Of a stretch of DNA of 58,782 nt, positions 27,472 to 36,413 are shown piece after piece. This DNA is from Azospirillum picis. Its GTDB lineage: Bacteria > Pseudomonadota > Alphaproteobacteria > Azospirillales > Azospirillaceae. Position 1 is the stretch's first letter. Each line of letters starts with the position of its first letter. The translations under genes were made by a program, and so were the position numbers. The stretch is taken from assembly GCF_017876115.1 (NCBI RefSeq), contig NZ_JAGINO010000034.1, positions 1-58,782 on the forward strand, given 5' to 3'. Under the pieces are notes generated by a model. The model saw nothing but the letters and a program-made list of their open reading frames with translations. It was not told the DNA's origin and searched no databases.

Positions 27472-27720
27472 ATGCCGTTGCGTCAGGAGATGGAAACCGC
27501 CCGTTTCGAGGCCAAGGCAGAGGACGGCACGATCCATATGGTCGTCGAGTTCACCACATTCATTCAGATGGTGACGTTCAGGGGGCCTGCCGGCTGGGTG
27601 CCGGAGGGGAAACTTTACAGGCTGGAAAACGGCGATGCGGTGGACGCACTGCCGGATGGCGGCTTCCGGATTTCCGCGTGTGAAGGCTCGATCCGACCTG
27701 TCGAGAAGCCGAGGCGATGA
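27472..27720 (+). CDS. Small hypothetical protein
   Basis: Eighty-two residues; AGGAGG lies eight bases before the ATG. The sequence looks like a compact beta-barrel: ARFEAKAEDGTIHMVVEFTT, then GWVPEGKLYRLENGDAVDAL and GGFRISACEGSIRPV. It overlaps the next small gene by four bases. No family recognised, but codon use, ribosome site and spacing all support a real gene. Confidence 0.65.
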   Translation: MPLRQEMETARFEAKAEDGTIHMVVEFTTFIQMVTFRGPAGWVPEGKLYRLENGDAVDALPDGGFRISACEGSIRPVEKPRR

Positions 27721-27908
27721 ACGGCCGGCCGCCGCCCGACGACGATCGCACCCGCATGGCCGCGAATCTTGGCGCCGCGGTCGCCATCATGATCGTCCTG
27801 GGCCTGGGTTATTGGCTGATGGGCGCGATGATGCGGCAATCCGAGGACGAAGACTGCCTGATGGCCCACAGGCTAAGCTGCGGCAGCATCGAGACGCCGC
27901 GTTCCTGA
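27717..27908 (+). CDS. Small single-helix membrane protein
   Basis: Sixty-three residues beginning in the stop of the previous gene (ATGA). An Asp/Arg-rich N-terminus precedes one transmembrane helix (AAVAIMIVLGLGYWLMGAMM). The outer tail carries two cysteines (EDEDCLMAHRLSCGS) that could form a disulfide. The resemblance is only to generic one-helix proteins. Last of the short trio, 35 bases before the tRNA on the other strand. Confidence 0.6.
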   Translation: MNGRPPPDDDRTRMAANLGAAVAIMIVLGLGYWLMGAMMRQSEDEDCLMAHRLSCGSIETPRS

Positions 27909-27942
27909 CTGCTGGCGCATTGCCGAGTGTTGTGGGGTGTTG

Positions 27943-28032
27943 TGGCGGATGGGGTGGGATTCGAACCCACGGTAGGCTTGCACCTACGCCAGTTTTCAAG
28001 ACTGGAGCCTTAAACCACTCGGCCACCCATCC
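27943..28032 (-). tRNA. tRNA-Ser (anticodon UGA)
   Basis: A 90-base class II tRNA with the CCA end encoded. The acceptor stem GGATGGG pairs with CCCATCC. The anticodon stem CCAGT/ACTGG encloses CTTGAAA, giving anticodon TGA. The long variable arm (TAGGTGCAAGCCTA) and the T-loop GGGTTCGAATCCC are typical of tRNA-Ser. It reads UCA and UCG codons. Confidence 0.98.
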
Positions 28033-28044
28033 GTCCGGCCCATC

Positions 28045-28073
28045 GGAGTAGCGAATGCACCGGGGCGGGTCAA
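28045..28073 (-). promoter_or_regulatory. Promoter of tRNA-Ser
   Basis: On the minus strand TTGACC (28073-28068) and TACTCC (28050-28045) are separated by 17 bases. Transcription would start about six bases before the tRNA 5' end. The -35 matches consensus at five of six positions; the -10 is weak. Confidence 0.65.
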
Positions 28074-28262
28074 GCCCTGCGCGCAGCCCAACCGCAATCC
28101 TGCGTTCAATTCCTGATCGGCCGCGCTGCGGCCCGGAGTATGCGCGTCTCTCTCCGCGATGGTTGCCAAACCCGGGCTCCGCCGGTTCTCGGGCACTCCG
28201 GTCGGACAACCGTCGCAGAAAGGTCGTGGCCATGAACAAGGACGGTTCGTTGGCCGGTTCCC

Positions 28263-29036
28263 TCAGGCGTCGCGCAGCTCCAGCACCACCGGCGTGTGGT
28301 CCGACGCCTTCTCGCCGCCGCGCGGGCGGCGGTCGATGGTGCAGGCGGCGAGACGGTCGGCCGCCTGCGGCGACAGCAGGAAATGGTCGATGCGCAGGCC
28401 CAGGTCGCGCGGCCAGCTTCCCGCCTGGTAATCCCAGAAGGTGTAGGCGTGGTCGTCGTCGTGCAGGGCGCGATAGGCCTCGGTCAGGCCGAGATTCAGC
28501 AGGGCGCGGAACTTGGCGCGCGAGTCCGGGCGGAACAGGGCGTCGCCGGCGAAGGCCTGGGGCGAGAAGACGTCGCGCGCCTCGGGGATGATGTTGTAGT
28601 CGCCGCCGAGGACGAAGGGGATCTCGCGCGCCAGCAGGTCGCGGGCATGGGCGTGGAGCCGGTCCATCCAGCGCAGCTTGTAGGCGAACTTCTCGCCCGG
28701 CACCGGGTTGCCGTTGGGCAGGTAGAGCGAGGCGATGCGCACCCCGCCGACCGTGGCCTCGACATAGCGGGCCTGCTCGTCCTCAGGCTCGCCGGGAAGG
28801 CGGGTCAGCACGTCCTCGGCCGGCAGCTTCGACAGCAGGGCGACGCCGTTGTAGGCCTTCTGCCCGACCGCCTCGACATGGTAGCCGAGCTCCTCGAAGG
28901 CCGCGCGCGGGAAGGCGGCGGTCTCGCACTTGATTTCCTGGAAGAGCACGACGTCCGGGGACACCGTGCGCAGCCAGTCGGTGATCAGCGGAAGGCGGGC
29001 CTTCGCCGAGTTGACGTTCCAGGTGGCGATCTTCAC
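28263..29036 (-). CDS. xth: Exodeoxyribonuclease III (ExoIII/XthA)
   Basis: A 257-residue AP endonuclease/3'-exonuclease of the EEP fold. Visible catalytic blocks are IATWNVNSAKARL, VVLFQEIKCE (metal-binding Glu), YNGVALLSK, LGGDYNIIPEARD and the final GLRIDHFLLS with ASDHTPVVLEL (Asp-His pair). The start is a GTG: the frame is open far upstream, but the homology begins exactly at MKIATWNVNS. It acts on abasic sites in base-excision repair. Two hundred and thirty bases without a gene separate its stop from the tRNA. Confidence 0.95.
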   Translation of the reverse strand: MKIATWNVNSAKARLPLITDWLRTVSPDVVLFQEIKCETAAFPRAAFEELGYHVEAVGQKAYNGVALLSKLPAEDVLTRLPGEPEDEQARYVEATVGGVRIASLYLPNGNPVPGEKFAYKLRWMDRLHAHARDLLAREIPFVLGGDYNIIPEARDVFSPQAFAGDALFRPDSRAKFRALLNLGLTEAYRALHDDDHAYTFWDYQAGSWPRDLGLRIDHFLLSPQAADRLAACTIDRRPRGGEKASDHTPVVLELRDA

Positions 29037-29119
29037 GACGAATGGCCTGCCTTGTTCTTCTTCTTGGACGGTCTTGTTCTTGGACGATCTTGGATGGAGC
29101 TTCCGCCTGAGCGGCGGGC

Positions 29120-29482
29120 TCAGACGGCGAAGGAGTTGCCGCAGCCGCAGGAAGCCGTCGCGTTGGGGTTCTTGATCTGGAACGAGGCGCCCATCAGGTC
29201 TTCCACATAGTCCAGCGTGGCGCCGGCCAGCAGGTCGAGCGAGGCGTCGTCGGTCACCACCCGTGTACCGTCCTTCTCGAACACATGGTCGTCCTCGCCG
29301 GCGCTGGCGTCGAAGCCGAAGCCGTACTGGAAGCCGGAACAGCCGCCGCCCGACACCGTCAGGCGCAGCATCAGGGCCGGATTGCCCTCCTGCTCGATCA
29401 GGAAGGCGACGCGCTTGGCGGCGCTTTCGGAGACGGTGAGGACGCGGGACGCGGTGTCGGCGGGCAGGGCGGTATCGGGCAT
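29120..29482 (-). CDS. erpA: Iron-sulfur cluster insertion protein ErpA
   Basis: A 120-residue A-type Fe-S carrier (HesB/IscA family) that delivers clusters to apo-enzymes. The three ligand cysteines are in SGGGCSGFQYGF and the C-terminal SCGCGNSF; FQIKNPNATAS is the diagnostic segment. The ATG at 29482 was chosen because the more upstream part of the frame is Cys/Arg-rich and unlike the family. It lies 83 bases upstream of xth on the same strand and is divergent from dgt, an arrangement I recognise from many alphaproteobacteria. Confidence 0.95.
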   Translation of the reverse strand: MPDTALPADTASRVLTVSESAAKRVAFLIEQEGNPALMLRLTVSGGGCSGFQYGFGFDASAGEDDHVFEKDGTRVVTDDASLDLLAGATLDYVEDLMGASFQIKNPNATASCGCGNSFAV

Positions 29483-29661
29483 GGTCTGGCACCTCTGGTG
29501 CGATGCGGGAGTTGCCACAAATGTAAGGGGGATCGGCGGCCACGTCAAAGTGCGGGCACGGTTGCAGTTTTGGCACGCTCGCCAGGGGCGGCGGCGCGGG
29601 CCAGGGCATAGCACGCCTTCGCCGTTGCGCCCGCGCCCCGCCGACGGGTAGTGTCCGGGCC

Positions 29662-30852
29662 ATGACGGCGGACCCTTTCCACGATCGGCTGGCGGCCTAC
29701 GCCTGCAACCCGGCGGACACGCGCGGGCGGCTGGTGGCGGAGCCGGAGAGCCCGACGCGCTCGTGCCACCAGCGCGACCGCGACCGCATCGTGCATTCCG
29801 GGGCCTTCCGCCGGCTGAAGCACAAGACGCAGGTCTTCGTCTACCACGAGGGCGACTATTACCGCACCCGGCTGACCCACAGCCTGGAGGTGGCGCAGAT
29901 CGCCCGATCGATCAGCCGCACCCTCGGCCTCAACGAGGATCTGGCGGAGGCGGTTGCGCTGGCCCACGACCTCGGCCACACCCCTTTCGGCCATGCCGGG
30001 GAAGAGGCGCTGAACGCCTGCATGGCGCCCTATGGCGGCTTCGCCCACAACGACCAGACCCTGCGCATCCTGACCCGGCTGGAGCGCCGCTACGCCGACT
30101 TCGACGGGCTGAACCTGACCTGGGAGGCGCTGGAGGGGGTGGTGAAGCACAACGGCCCGCTGCTGCCGCTGGCCGACGGCTCCACTCTGCCCACCACCAT
30201 CGCCGCCTTCCGCGACCTCTGGGACCTGGAACTGCACACCCAGCCGGGGGCCGAGGCGCAGGTCGCCGCGCACGCCGACGACATCGCCTACAACAACCAC
30301 GACATCGACGACGGCCTGCGCGCCGGCCTGTTCACCGTCGACGAGGTCGCCGAGCTGCCTCTGGTCGGGCCGATCGTGCGCGAGGTGCTGGACCGCCATC
30401 CCGGGCTGGAGCGGCCGCGCCTGATCCACGAGACGGTGCGCCGCATGATCAACGCCATGGTCACCGACCTGATGACCGAGACGCGGCGGCGGCTGGCCGA
30501 ACACCGGCCGGGCAGCGCCGCGGAGCTGCGGGCGCTGCCGCAGCCGGTGGCCTGCTTCTCCGACGCGATGGTCGAGGCGCAGCGGCCGCTGCGCGCCTTC
30601 CTGCGCCAGCGCATGTACCGGCACTATCGCGTGAACCGCGAGATGAGCAAATGCAAGCGTGTGGTCCGCGACCTGTTCCGGCTGTTCATGGACGAACCCA
30701 ACACTCTGCCGACCGAGTGGCAGCGCGACGCCATCGGTGGCGGCGACCTTGCGGTGCGCGCCCGCCTTGTGGCCGATTACATCGCCGGCATGACCGACCG
30801 TTACGCGCTGGCCGAGCATGACCGCCTGTTCGACCTGCATGTGAAGACCTGA
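29662..30852 (+). CDS. dgt: Deoxyguanosinetriphosphate triphosphohydrolase-like protein
   Basis: A 396-residue HD-domain dNTPase that hydrolyses dGTP, or dNTPs more generally, to the nucleoside and triphosphate. Metal-binding motifs are RLTHSLEVAQIARS (first His), LAHDLGHTPFGHAGE (His-Asp pair) and the later YNNHDIDDGLRAG (Asp). The N-terminal FRRLKHKTQVFVYHEGDYYR and the length place it in the type 2 dGTPase subfamily common in alphaproteobacteria. It is divergent from erpA and is followed by argS after 70 bases. Confidence 0.95.
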   Translation: MTADPFHDRLAAYACNPADTRGRLVAEPESPTRSCHQRDRDRIVHSGAFRRLKHKTQVFVYHEGDYYRTRLTHSLEVAQIARSISRTLGLNEDLAEAVALAHDLGHTPFGHAGEEALNACMAPYGGFAHNDQTLRILTRLERRYADFDGLNLTWEALEGVVKHNGPLLPLADGSTLPTTIAAFRDLWDLELHTQPGAEAQVAAHADDIAYNNHDIDDGLRAGLFTVDEVAELPLVGPIVREVLDRHPGLERPRLIHETVRRMINAMVTDLMTETRRRLAEHRPGSAAELRALPQPVACFSDAMVEAQRPLRAFLRQRMYRHYRVNREMSKCKRVVRDLFRLFMDEPNTLPTEWQRDAIGGGDLAVRARLVADYIAGMTDRYALAEHDRLFDLHVKT

Positions 30853-30922
30853 CACCGGCCGGCATCCGGCCGGCCCCGCTACCGCGAACCAAAGCACGAC
30901 CCCGGAAACACGACCAAAGACG

Positions 30923-32683
30923 ATGAATATTTTCAAGGCCTTCGAGACCGATATTCGCAAGCTGCTGGATGAACTGGCCGCCGAGGGCAAGATCCCGGCC
31001 GGGCTGGACGGCAGCCGTCTGACGGTCGAGCCGCCGCGCGAGGCCGCCCACGGCGACCTGTCCACCAACGCCGCGATGATCCTGGCCAAGCCGGCGAAGA
31101 TGGCGCCGCGGGCGCTGGCCGAACTGCTGGTCGCCAAGCTGAAGGACCGGCCGGACGTCGCCTCGGTCGAGATCGCCGGTCCGGGCTTCGTCAACCTGCG
31201 CCTGACCCCCGACGTCTGGCGCGACCGCATCCGCGACGTGCTGAACGCCGGCACCGCCTACGGCGACAGCGACCTTGGCAAGCGGACCCCGGTGAACGTC
31301 GAGTATGTGTCGGCCAACCCGACCGGCCCGCTGCACGCCGCCCACGGCCGCGGCGCGGTGTTCGGTGACGCGCTGGCGGCGCTGCTGGAGAAGGCCGGCT
31401 ACGCCGTCACCCGCGAATACTACATCAACGACGCCGGCGCCCAGGTCGACGTGCTGGCCCGCTCCACCTACCTGCGCTACCGCGAGGCGCTGGGCGAGGC
31501 GATCGGCGACATCCCGGCCGGCCTCTATCCCGGCGAGTACCTGAAGGAGGTCGGGCAGGCGCTGGCCGAGCGCGACGGCAAGGCCTGGCTCGGCAAGGAC
31601 GAGGCGGAGTGGCTGCCGGCCTGCCGCGCCTTCGCCATCGACATGATCATGGGATGGATCCGCGAGGATCTGGGCGTGCTCGGCGTGAAGATGGACGTCT
31701 ACAGCAGCGAGCGCGCGCTGGTGGCCGCCGGGGCGGTCAACACGGCGCTGGCGGCGCTGGAAGAACGCGGCCTGATCTACACCGGCGTGCTGGAGCCGCC
31801 GAAGGGCAAGAAGCCCGACGATTGGGAGCCGCGGCCGCAGACCCTGTTCAAGTCCAGCCAGTTCGGCGACGACGTCGACCGGCCGCTGAAGAAGTCCGAC
31901 GGCTCCTTCACCTATTTCGCCAACGACATCGCCTACCATTACGACAAGTACCGCCGCGGCGCCGCGTCGCTGATCGACGTGCTGGGCGCCGACCATGGCG
32001 GCTACGTCAAGCGCATGCAGGCGGCGACCCGGGCGATCTCCGGCGGCGCGGCCGAGCTGGACGTGAAGCTCTGCCAGCTCGTCCACCTGATGCAGGATGG
32101 CCAGCCGGTGAAGATGTCGAAGCGCGCCGGCACCTTCGTGACCCTGCGCGACGTCATCGACCAGGTCGGCCGGGACGTGGTCCGCTTCATCATGCTGACC
32201 CGCCGCAACGACCAGACGCTGGACTTCGACTTCGCCAAGGTGACGGAGCAGTCGAAGGACAACCCCGTCTTCTACGTGCAGTACGCCCACGCCCGCTGCC
32301 GCTCGGTGCTGCGCCATGCTGCCACCGCCCTGCCGCAGCTCGACCAGTCGCCGGCGGCACTGGCCGCGGCCGCCGACCTCGCCCGGCTCGATGCCGAGGA
32401 GGAGATGACGCTGGCCAAGCGCATGGCGACTTGGCCGCGGGTGGTCGAGGCGGCGGCCGAGGCGCATGAGCCGCACCGCATCGCCTTCTATCTCTACGAC
32501 CTCGCCAGCGAGTTCCATGCGCTGTGGAACCGCGGCCGCGACGACGCGTCGCTGCGCTTCCTGATCGAGGGCGACGCGGAGCTGACGACGGCGCGCCTCG
32601 CGCTGATCGCCGCGGTGGCCACGGTCATCGCGTCGGGCCTGCGGGTCATGGGTGTCGAGCCGGTGGAGGAACTGCGTTCATGA
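30923..32683 (+). CDS. argS: Arginine-tRNA ligase
   Basis: A 586-residue class Ia synthetase. The N-terminal tRNA-recognition (Add-1) domain precedes the HIGH-type motif in NPTGPLHAAHGRGAVFGD. The KMSKS-type loop is KMSKRAG at residue 397, and the all-helical anticodon-binding domain ends with RVMGVEPVEELRS. The start ATG has no strong Shine-Dalgarno but begins MNIFKAFETDI, typical of the family. Its stop overlaps the SPOR-protein start by four bases, a pairing conserved in Rhodospirillales. Confidence 0.97.
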   Translation: MNIFKAFETDIRKLLDELAAEGKIPAGLDGSRLTVEPPREAAHGDLSTNAAMILAKPAKMAPRALAELLVAKLKDRPDVASVEIAGPGFVNLRLTPDVWRDRIRDVLNAGTAYGDSDLGKRTPVNVEYVSANPTGPLHAAHGRGAVFGDALAALLEKAGYAVTREYYINDAGAQVDVLARSTYLRYREALGEAIGDIPAGLYPGEYLKEVGQALAERDGKAWLGKDEAEWLPACRAFAIDMIMGWIREDLGVLGVKMDVYSSERALVAAGAVNTALAALEERGLIYTGVLEPPKGKKPDDWEPRPQTLFKSSQFGDDVDRPLKKSDGSFTYFANDIAYHYDKYRRGAASLIDVLGADHGGYVKRMQAATRAISGGAAELDVKLCQLVHLMQDGQPVKMSKRAGTFVTLRDVIDQVGRDVVRFIMLTRRNDQTLDFDFAKVTEQSKDNPVFYVQYAHARCRSVLRHAATALPQLDQSPAALAAAADLARLDAEEEMTLAKRMATWPRVVEAAAEAHEPHRIAFYLYDLASEFHALWNRGRDDASLRFLIEGDAELTTARLALIAAVATVIASGLRVMGVEPVEELRS

Positions 32684-33771
32684 AGTATGACGGCGACGTC
32701 AACTACGCGGCCAATCCCTATGGGATGCCGTCCCGCCAGCACGGCAGCCGGCGCGGGCTGCTGGCGCTCGGCTTCGCCGTGGTCGGTGTCGTCACCTTTG
32801 CGGGCGCCGCGGTGGTGGCCCTGCGCGGCCACGACCGGCTCTCCGCCGACGGGCCGCCGCTGCTGACCGCCGACGCCGGCCCGGTCAAGTCGCGCCCGGA
32901 CCAGCCGGGCGGGCTGGAGGTGCCGCACCAGGACATCCTGGCCTACGAACGCCTGCGCGACCACGACGGCAGCGGCCATCAGGTCGAACGGCTGCTGCCG
33001 CCGCCGGAAACGCCGCTGCCGCGCCCGGTGGTGACGCCGCCGCTTCCGGTCGCCCCGCCGCTTCCTTCCGTGCCGGCCGTCGCCCAGCTTCCGCCGGGCG
33101 CCACCGCCACCGTGCCACGCGACAGCGTCGCCGCCGCGGTGGCCGCCGCCGGTCCGCTGGCCGCCGCGGAGTCGCCGTCGGCGATCCCCGGCGACGCGGC
33201 CGCGCCGCTGGCGCCGGTGCTTCCCCCCCAGGCCGCCGCCCAGCCCAAGCCGCAGCCGTCGGCGATCCCCGGGCCGCGTCCTGCGACGCAGACCCCGGCA
33301 CAGCCGCCGGTGCAGGCGGCCGCCAAGCCGGTCCCGCCCGCCGCCGCCCCTCCGGCGGTCAAGCAGGCGGCCCAGCAGCCGCCTCAACCGCAGGGCCAGC
33401 AGCGCATCGGGCAGTTGATCGCCCAACTGGAAGCGGGCTCGCTGCCCCCGCAGCAGCCGGCCAAGGCCGCCCCGGTGGCGATCAAGCAGGCGGCCTCGGC
33501 GCCGTCGGCCCCGTCGGCCGGCGGCGGCGGCTGGCGCATCCAGCTTGCCTCGGTGCGCAGCGAGCCGGAAGCCACCGCGGAATGGAAGCGCATCGTCGGC
33601 CGCCACCCCGACGCGGTCGGCGGCCTGTCCCTCCAGGTCGCGAAGGTCGACCTCGGCGACAAGGGCGTGTTCTACCGGGTCCAGGGCGCCGGTGCCGACG
33701 AGGCGCGGGCCAAGTCGGTCTGCGCCCAGTTGCGCGCGCAGAATGTGGGGTGCGTGGTTGTCCGTCCTTGA
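32680..33771 (+). CDS. SPOR-domain cell-division/envelope protein
   Basis: A 363-residue bitopic protein. A short cytoplasmic part precedes one membrane helix at about residues 28-50 (LLALGFAVVGVVTFAGAAVV). About 220 residues of Pro/Ala/Gln-rich periplasmic linker follow. The SPOR domain (about residues 285-363) includes WRIQLASVRSEPEATAEWKR, VDLGDKGVFYRVQGAG and VCAQLRAQNVGCVVV. SPOR domains bind denuded peptidoglycan at division sites. The neighbouring nagZ supports a cell-wall role. Confidence 0.92.
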   Translation: MKYDGDVNYAANPYGMPSRQHGSRRGLLALGFAVVGVVTFAGAAVVALRGHDRLSADGPPLLTADAGPVKSRPDQPGGLEVPHQDILAYERLRDHDGSGHQVERLLPPPETPLPRPVVTPPLPVAPPLPSVPAVAQLPPGATATVPRDSVAAAVAAAGPLAAAESPSAIPGDAAAPLAPVLPPQAAAQPKPQPSAIPGPRPATQTPAQPPVQAAAKPVPPAAAPPAVKQAAQQPPQPQGQQRIGQLIAQLEAGSLPPQQPAKAAPVAIKQAASAPSAPSAGGGGWRIQLASVRSEPEATAEWKRIVGRHPDAVGGLSLQVAKVDLGDKGVFYRVQGAGADEARAKSVCAQLRAQNVGCVVVRP

Positions 33772-34813
33772 TTCGGGTGAAACCCGCGGGAAAGGCCCGC
33801 GGGCTGTCGTCTTCGGTTGTGCCGGGCTTTCCCTGACGGCTGACGAGGTCACCTTCTTCCGTGATGCCGATCCGCTCGGCTTCATCCTGTTCCGCCGCAA
33901 CTGCGACAGCCGCGACCAGATGCGCCGCCTGGTCGATGACCTGCGCGCCAGCGTCGGCCGACCCGACGCCCCGGTGCTGATCGACCAGGAGGGAGGCCGC
34001 GTCGCGCGCATGCGCCCGCCGCACTGGCCGGCCCATCCCGCGATGGGCGTGTTCGGCGCCCTCGCCGCACAGGATGCCGCCGCCGGCCGCGAGGCGGCCT
34101 GGATCAACGGCCGCCTGCTCGCCCATATGCTGGCCGAGGTCGGGATCACCGTGGACTGCGCACCGGTGTGCGACGTCCCGGTCGAGGGTGCCCACGACAT
34201 CATCGGCGACCGCGCCTTCTCGCGCGACCCGGCGACGGTGATCGCGCTTGCCCGCGCCACCGCCGATGGGTTGCTGGCCGGCGGCGTGCTGCCGGTGCTC
34301 AAGCACATCCCCGGCCACGGCCGCGCCTTCGCCGACAGCCATGCCGAGCTTCCGGTGGTGGAAACCGGGCGCGCCGACCTGGAGGCCACCGACTTCGCCC
34401 CTTTCCGCGCCCTTGCCGACCTGCCGCTGGCGATGGTGGCGCATGTGGTGCTGAAGGCGATCGATCCCGCCGCTCCGGCCAGCACCTCGCCCATCGTGGT
34501 GCGCGAGGTGGTGCGGGGACCGTCCATCGGATTCGACGGCCTGCTGTTCAGTGACGACCTGTCGATGAACGCCCTGCAGGGGGATCCCGCCGGCCGCGCG
34601 GAGGCCGTGCTGGCGGCGGGCATGGACGTCGTGCTTCACTGCAACGGCGACCTGGAGGAAATGCGCTCCCTGGTCGGCACCGTTCCCGTCCTGTCGGGCG
34701 AGGCGGCGGCGCGCTGGCACCGGGCCGAGGCAATGCGCCACCCGCCGGAGCCGGCCGACATCCCGGCATTGACCCACCGGCTGGCCGAGCTTATCGGCAC
34801 CGCCGCAGCCTGA
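33743..34813 (+). CDS. nagZ: Beta-N-acetylhexosaminidase
   Basis: A 356-residue cytoplasmic family-3 glycoside hydrolase that removes N-acetylglucosamine from anhydro-muropeptides in peptidoglycan recycling. Landmarks are VLIDQEGGRVARMRPP, the general-acid loop KHIPGHGRAFADSH (KH-PGHG-x4-DSH) and the nucleophile in FDGLLFSDDLSM. The start is uncertain: the ATG at 33743 has no ribosome site, and the TTG at 33758 is an alternative. Either way the gene overlaps the SPOR gene, so translation is probably coupled. Confidence 0.93.
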   Translation: MWGAWLSVLDSGETRGKGPRAVVFGCAGLSLTADEVTFFRDADPLGFILFRRNCDSRDQMRRLVDDLRASVGRPDAPVLIDQEGGRVARMRPPHWPAHPAMGVFGALAAQDAAAGREAAWINGRLLAHMLAEVGITVDCAPVCDVPVEGAHDIIGDRAFSRDPATVIALARATADGLLAGGVLPVLKHIPGHGRAFADSHAELPVVETGRADLEATDFAPFRALADLPLAMVAHVVLKAIDPAAPASTSPIVVREVVRGPSIGFDGLLFSDDLSMNALQGDPAGRAEAVLAAGMDVVLHCNGDLEEMRSLVGTVPVLSGEAAARWHRAEAMRHPPEPADIPALTHRLAELIGTAAA

Positions 34814-34829
34814 GGGAAGAGAACGGACG

Positions 34830-35507
34830 ATGGAGGCATGGATCTTCCAGGTGACCGCCGTGGCCCTGCCGGCCATCCTGGCGATCACCTTGCACGAGGC
34901 GGCGCACGGCTTCGTCGCTTGGCGGCTGGGTGACGACACCGCCTACCGGATGGGGCGCGTCACCTTCAACCCGATCCGCCACATCGATCCCGTCGGGACG
35001 GTGCTGCTGCCGGCACTGATGTATTTCACGACCGGCTTCGTCTTCGGCTGGGCCAAGCCGGTGCCCGTCAACTTCGCCCGCCTCGACCATCCGCGCCGCG
35101 ACATGGTGTGGGTGGCGCTGGCCGGCCCGGGGACCAACTTCCTGCTGGCGGTGGCGTCGGCCCTGCTGTGGCGGCTGGTAAATCCCGACAACAGCATGGT
35201 CGAGCTGTGGATCCGCTCCGCCGCCGAGGTGTCGGTGCTGGTCAACGTCATCCTGATGGTCTTCAACCTCATCCCGCTGCCGCCGCTGGACGGCGGGCGC
35301 GTCGCCGTCGGCATCCTGCCCGATTTCCTGGCGGTGCCGCTGTCGCGGCTGGAGCGTTTCGGGCTGCTGATCCTGCTGGCCGCCTTCTTCCTGCTGCCGG
35401 CGCTCGGCCGGCAGATCGGCGTCGACCTCAGCGTCATGCACTGGGTGCTCGGGCCGCCGGTCGACGCGGTGATCGATTTCATCCGCGCCCTGACCGGCAA
35501 CGATTGA
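34830..35507 (+). CDS. Site-2-protease-family (M50) membrane metallopeptidase
   Basis: A 225-residue membrane protein with about five helices. The zinc motif is HEAAH in ITLHEAAHGFVAWRLGD and the third ligand is in NLIPLPPLDGGRVAVGIL. The PFAM M50B/Rv0359-like short form lacks a PDZ domain, unlike RseP. The gene lies between nagZ and scpA with tight spacing (16 bases before, 11 after), as in other alphaproteobacteria. Substrate unknown. Confidence 0.92.
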   Translation: MEAWIFQVTAVALPAILAITLHEAAHGFVAWRLGDDTAYRMGRVTFNPIRHIDPVGTVLLPALMYFTTGFVFGWAKPVPVNFARLDHPRRDMVWVALAGPGTNFLLAVASALLWRLVNPDNSMVELWIRSAAEVSVLVNVILMVFNLIPLPPLDGGRVAVGILPDFLAVPLSRLERFGLLILLAAFFLLPALGRQIGVDLSVMHWVLGPPVDAVIDFIRALTGND

Positions 35508-35518
35508 GAGCAGCGGCC

Positions 35519-36400
35519 ATGTCCGGGGAGACGCCAGTTCCGGCGGCCGGGGCCTTGCCGCCCGGCGGCACGCCCACGCCCACGCCCACGACCGCGCCCA
35601 CGTCCATATCCACGGCCACGCCGTCCGACCAGCTCCTCCTCGTGCTGGACGGCTTCGAGGGGCCGCTCGACATGCTGCTGGCGCTGGGGCGCGAGCAGAA
35701 GGTCGACCTGACCCGGATCTCGATCCTCCAGCTCGCCGACCAGTATCTCTCCTTCGTCGCCGAGGCGCGCAAGGTCCGGCTGGAACTGGCGGCTGACTAT
35801 CTGGTGATGGCGGCATGGCTCGCCTATCTGAAGTCGCGCCTGCTGCTGCCGGAGCCCGAGGGCGAGGAACCGTCGGGCGAGGACATGGCGGCGGCGCTGG
35901 CCTTCCAGCTCCAGCGGCTGGAGGCGATGAAGGAGGCGGCGGCCAAGCTATTCGCCAGGCCGCGCCTCGGCGTCGACGTGCATCCCCGCGGGGCGCCCGA
36001 GGATCTCGACCTGCGGCGCAAATCGGTCTACGAGGTCACGCTGTTCGACCTGCTGCGCGCCTATGGCCGCCAGCGCGCCCGCAAGGAGGGCGGCGTCCTG
36101 CGCATCGCGCCGGTGCGCCTCTATTCGCTGGAGGAGGCCGTGCAGCGCCTGTCGGCCCTGCTGGGCCACATGCCCGACTGGGCGACGCTGTCGAGCTTCC
36201 TGCCCAGTGGGCAGGGTGGCGGGCAGGGCGGGGGGCTGCTGACCCGCTCCGCCCTGGCGGCCCATTTCGCGGCCACCCTGGAGCTTGCCAAGGCGGGCAG
36301 GGTGGAACTGCGGCAGGAGGCTGCCTTCTCGCCGCTCTATGTCCGCAGCCGCCGCGACGGCGAGGACGCCACCGGCGGCCCCAGCGAAGACCCCAGTTGA
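35519..36400 (+). CDS. scpA: Segregation and condensation protein A
   Basis: A 293-residue kleisin of the SMC condensin. FEGPLDMLLALGREQKVDL, the N-terminal SMC-neck-binding region, starts about residue 46. LAADYLVMAAWLAYLKSRL is the next diagnostic helix, and the C-terminal winged helix ends near SPLYVRSR. The first 40 residues are a Thr-Pro-rich low-complexity leader encoded by a hexanucleotide (CCCACG) run, longer than in most ScpA proteins. It works with SMC (14169-17630) and ScpB immediately downstream. Confidence 0.94.
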   Translation: MSGETPVPAAGALPPGGTPTPTPTTAPTSISTATPSDQLLLVLDGFEGPLDMLLALGREQKVDLTRISILQLADQYLSFVAEARKVRLELAADYLVMAAWLAYLKSRLLLPEPEGEEPSGEDMAAALAFQLQRLEAMKEAAAKLFARPRLGVDVHPRGAPEDLDLRRKSVYEVTLFDLLRAYGRQRARKEGGVLRIAPVRLYSLEEAVQRLSALLGHMPDWATLSSFLPSGQGGGQGGGLLTRSALAAHFAATLELAKAGRVELRQEAAFSPLYVRSRRDGEDATGGPSEDPS

Positions 36401-36413
36401 AGGCTTTTGGGAT

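Noticed and set aside
33743..33771. Frameshift between the SPOR protein and nagZ suspected because the frames overlap
   Set aside because: The SPOR domain is complete and ends at its natural position, and NagZ is full length, so this is an ordinary overlap with an uncertain start.
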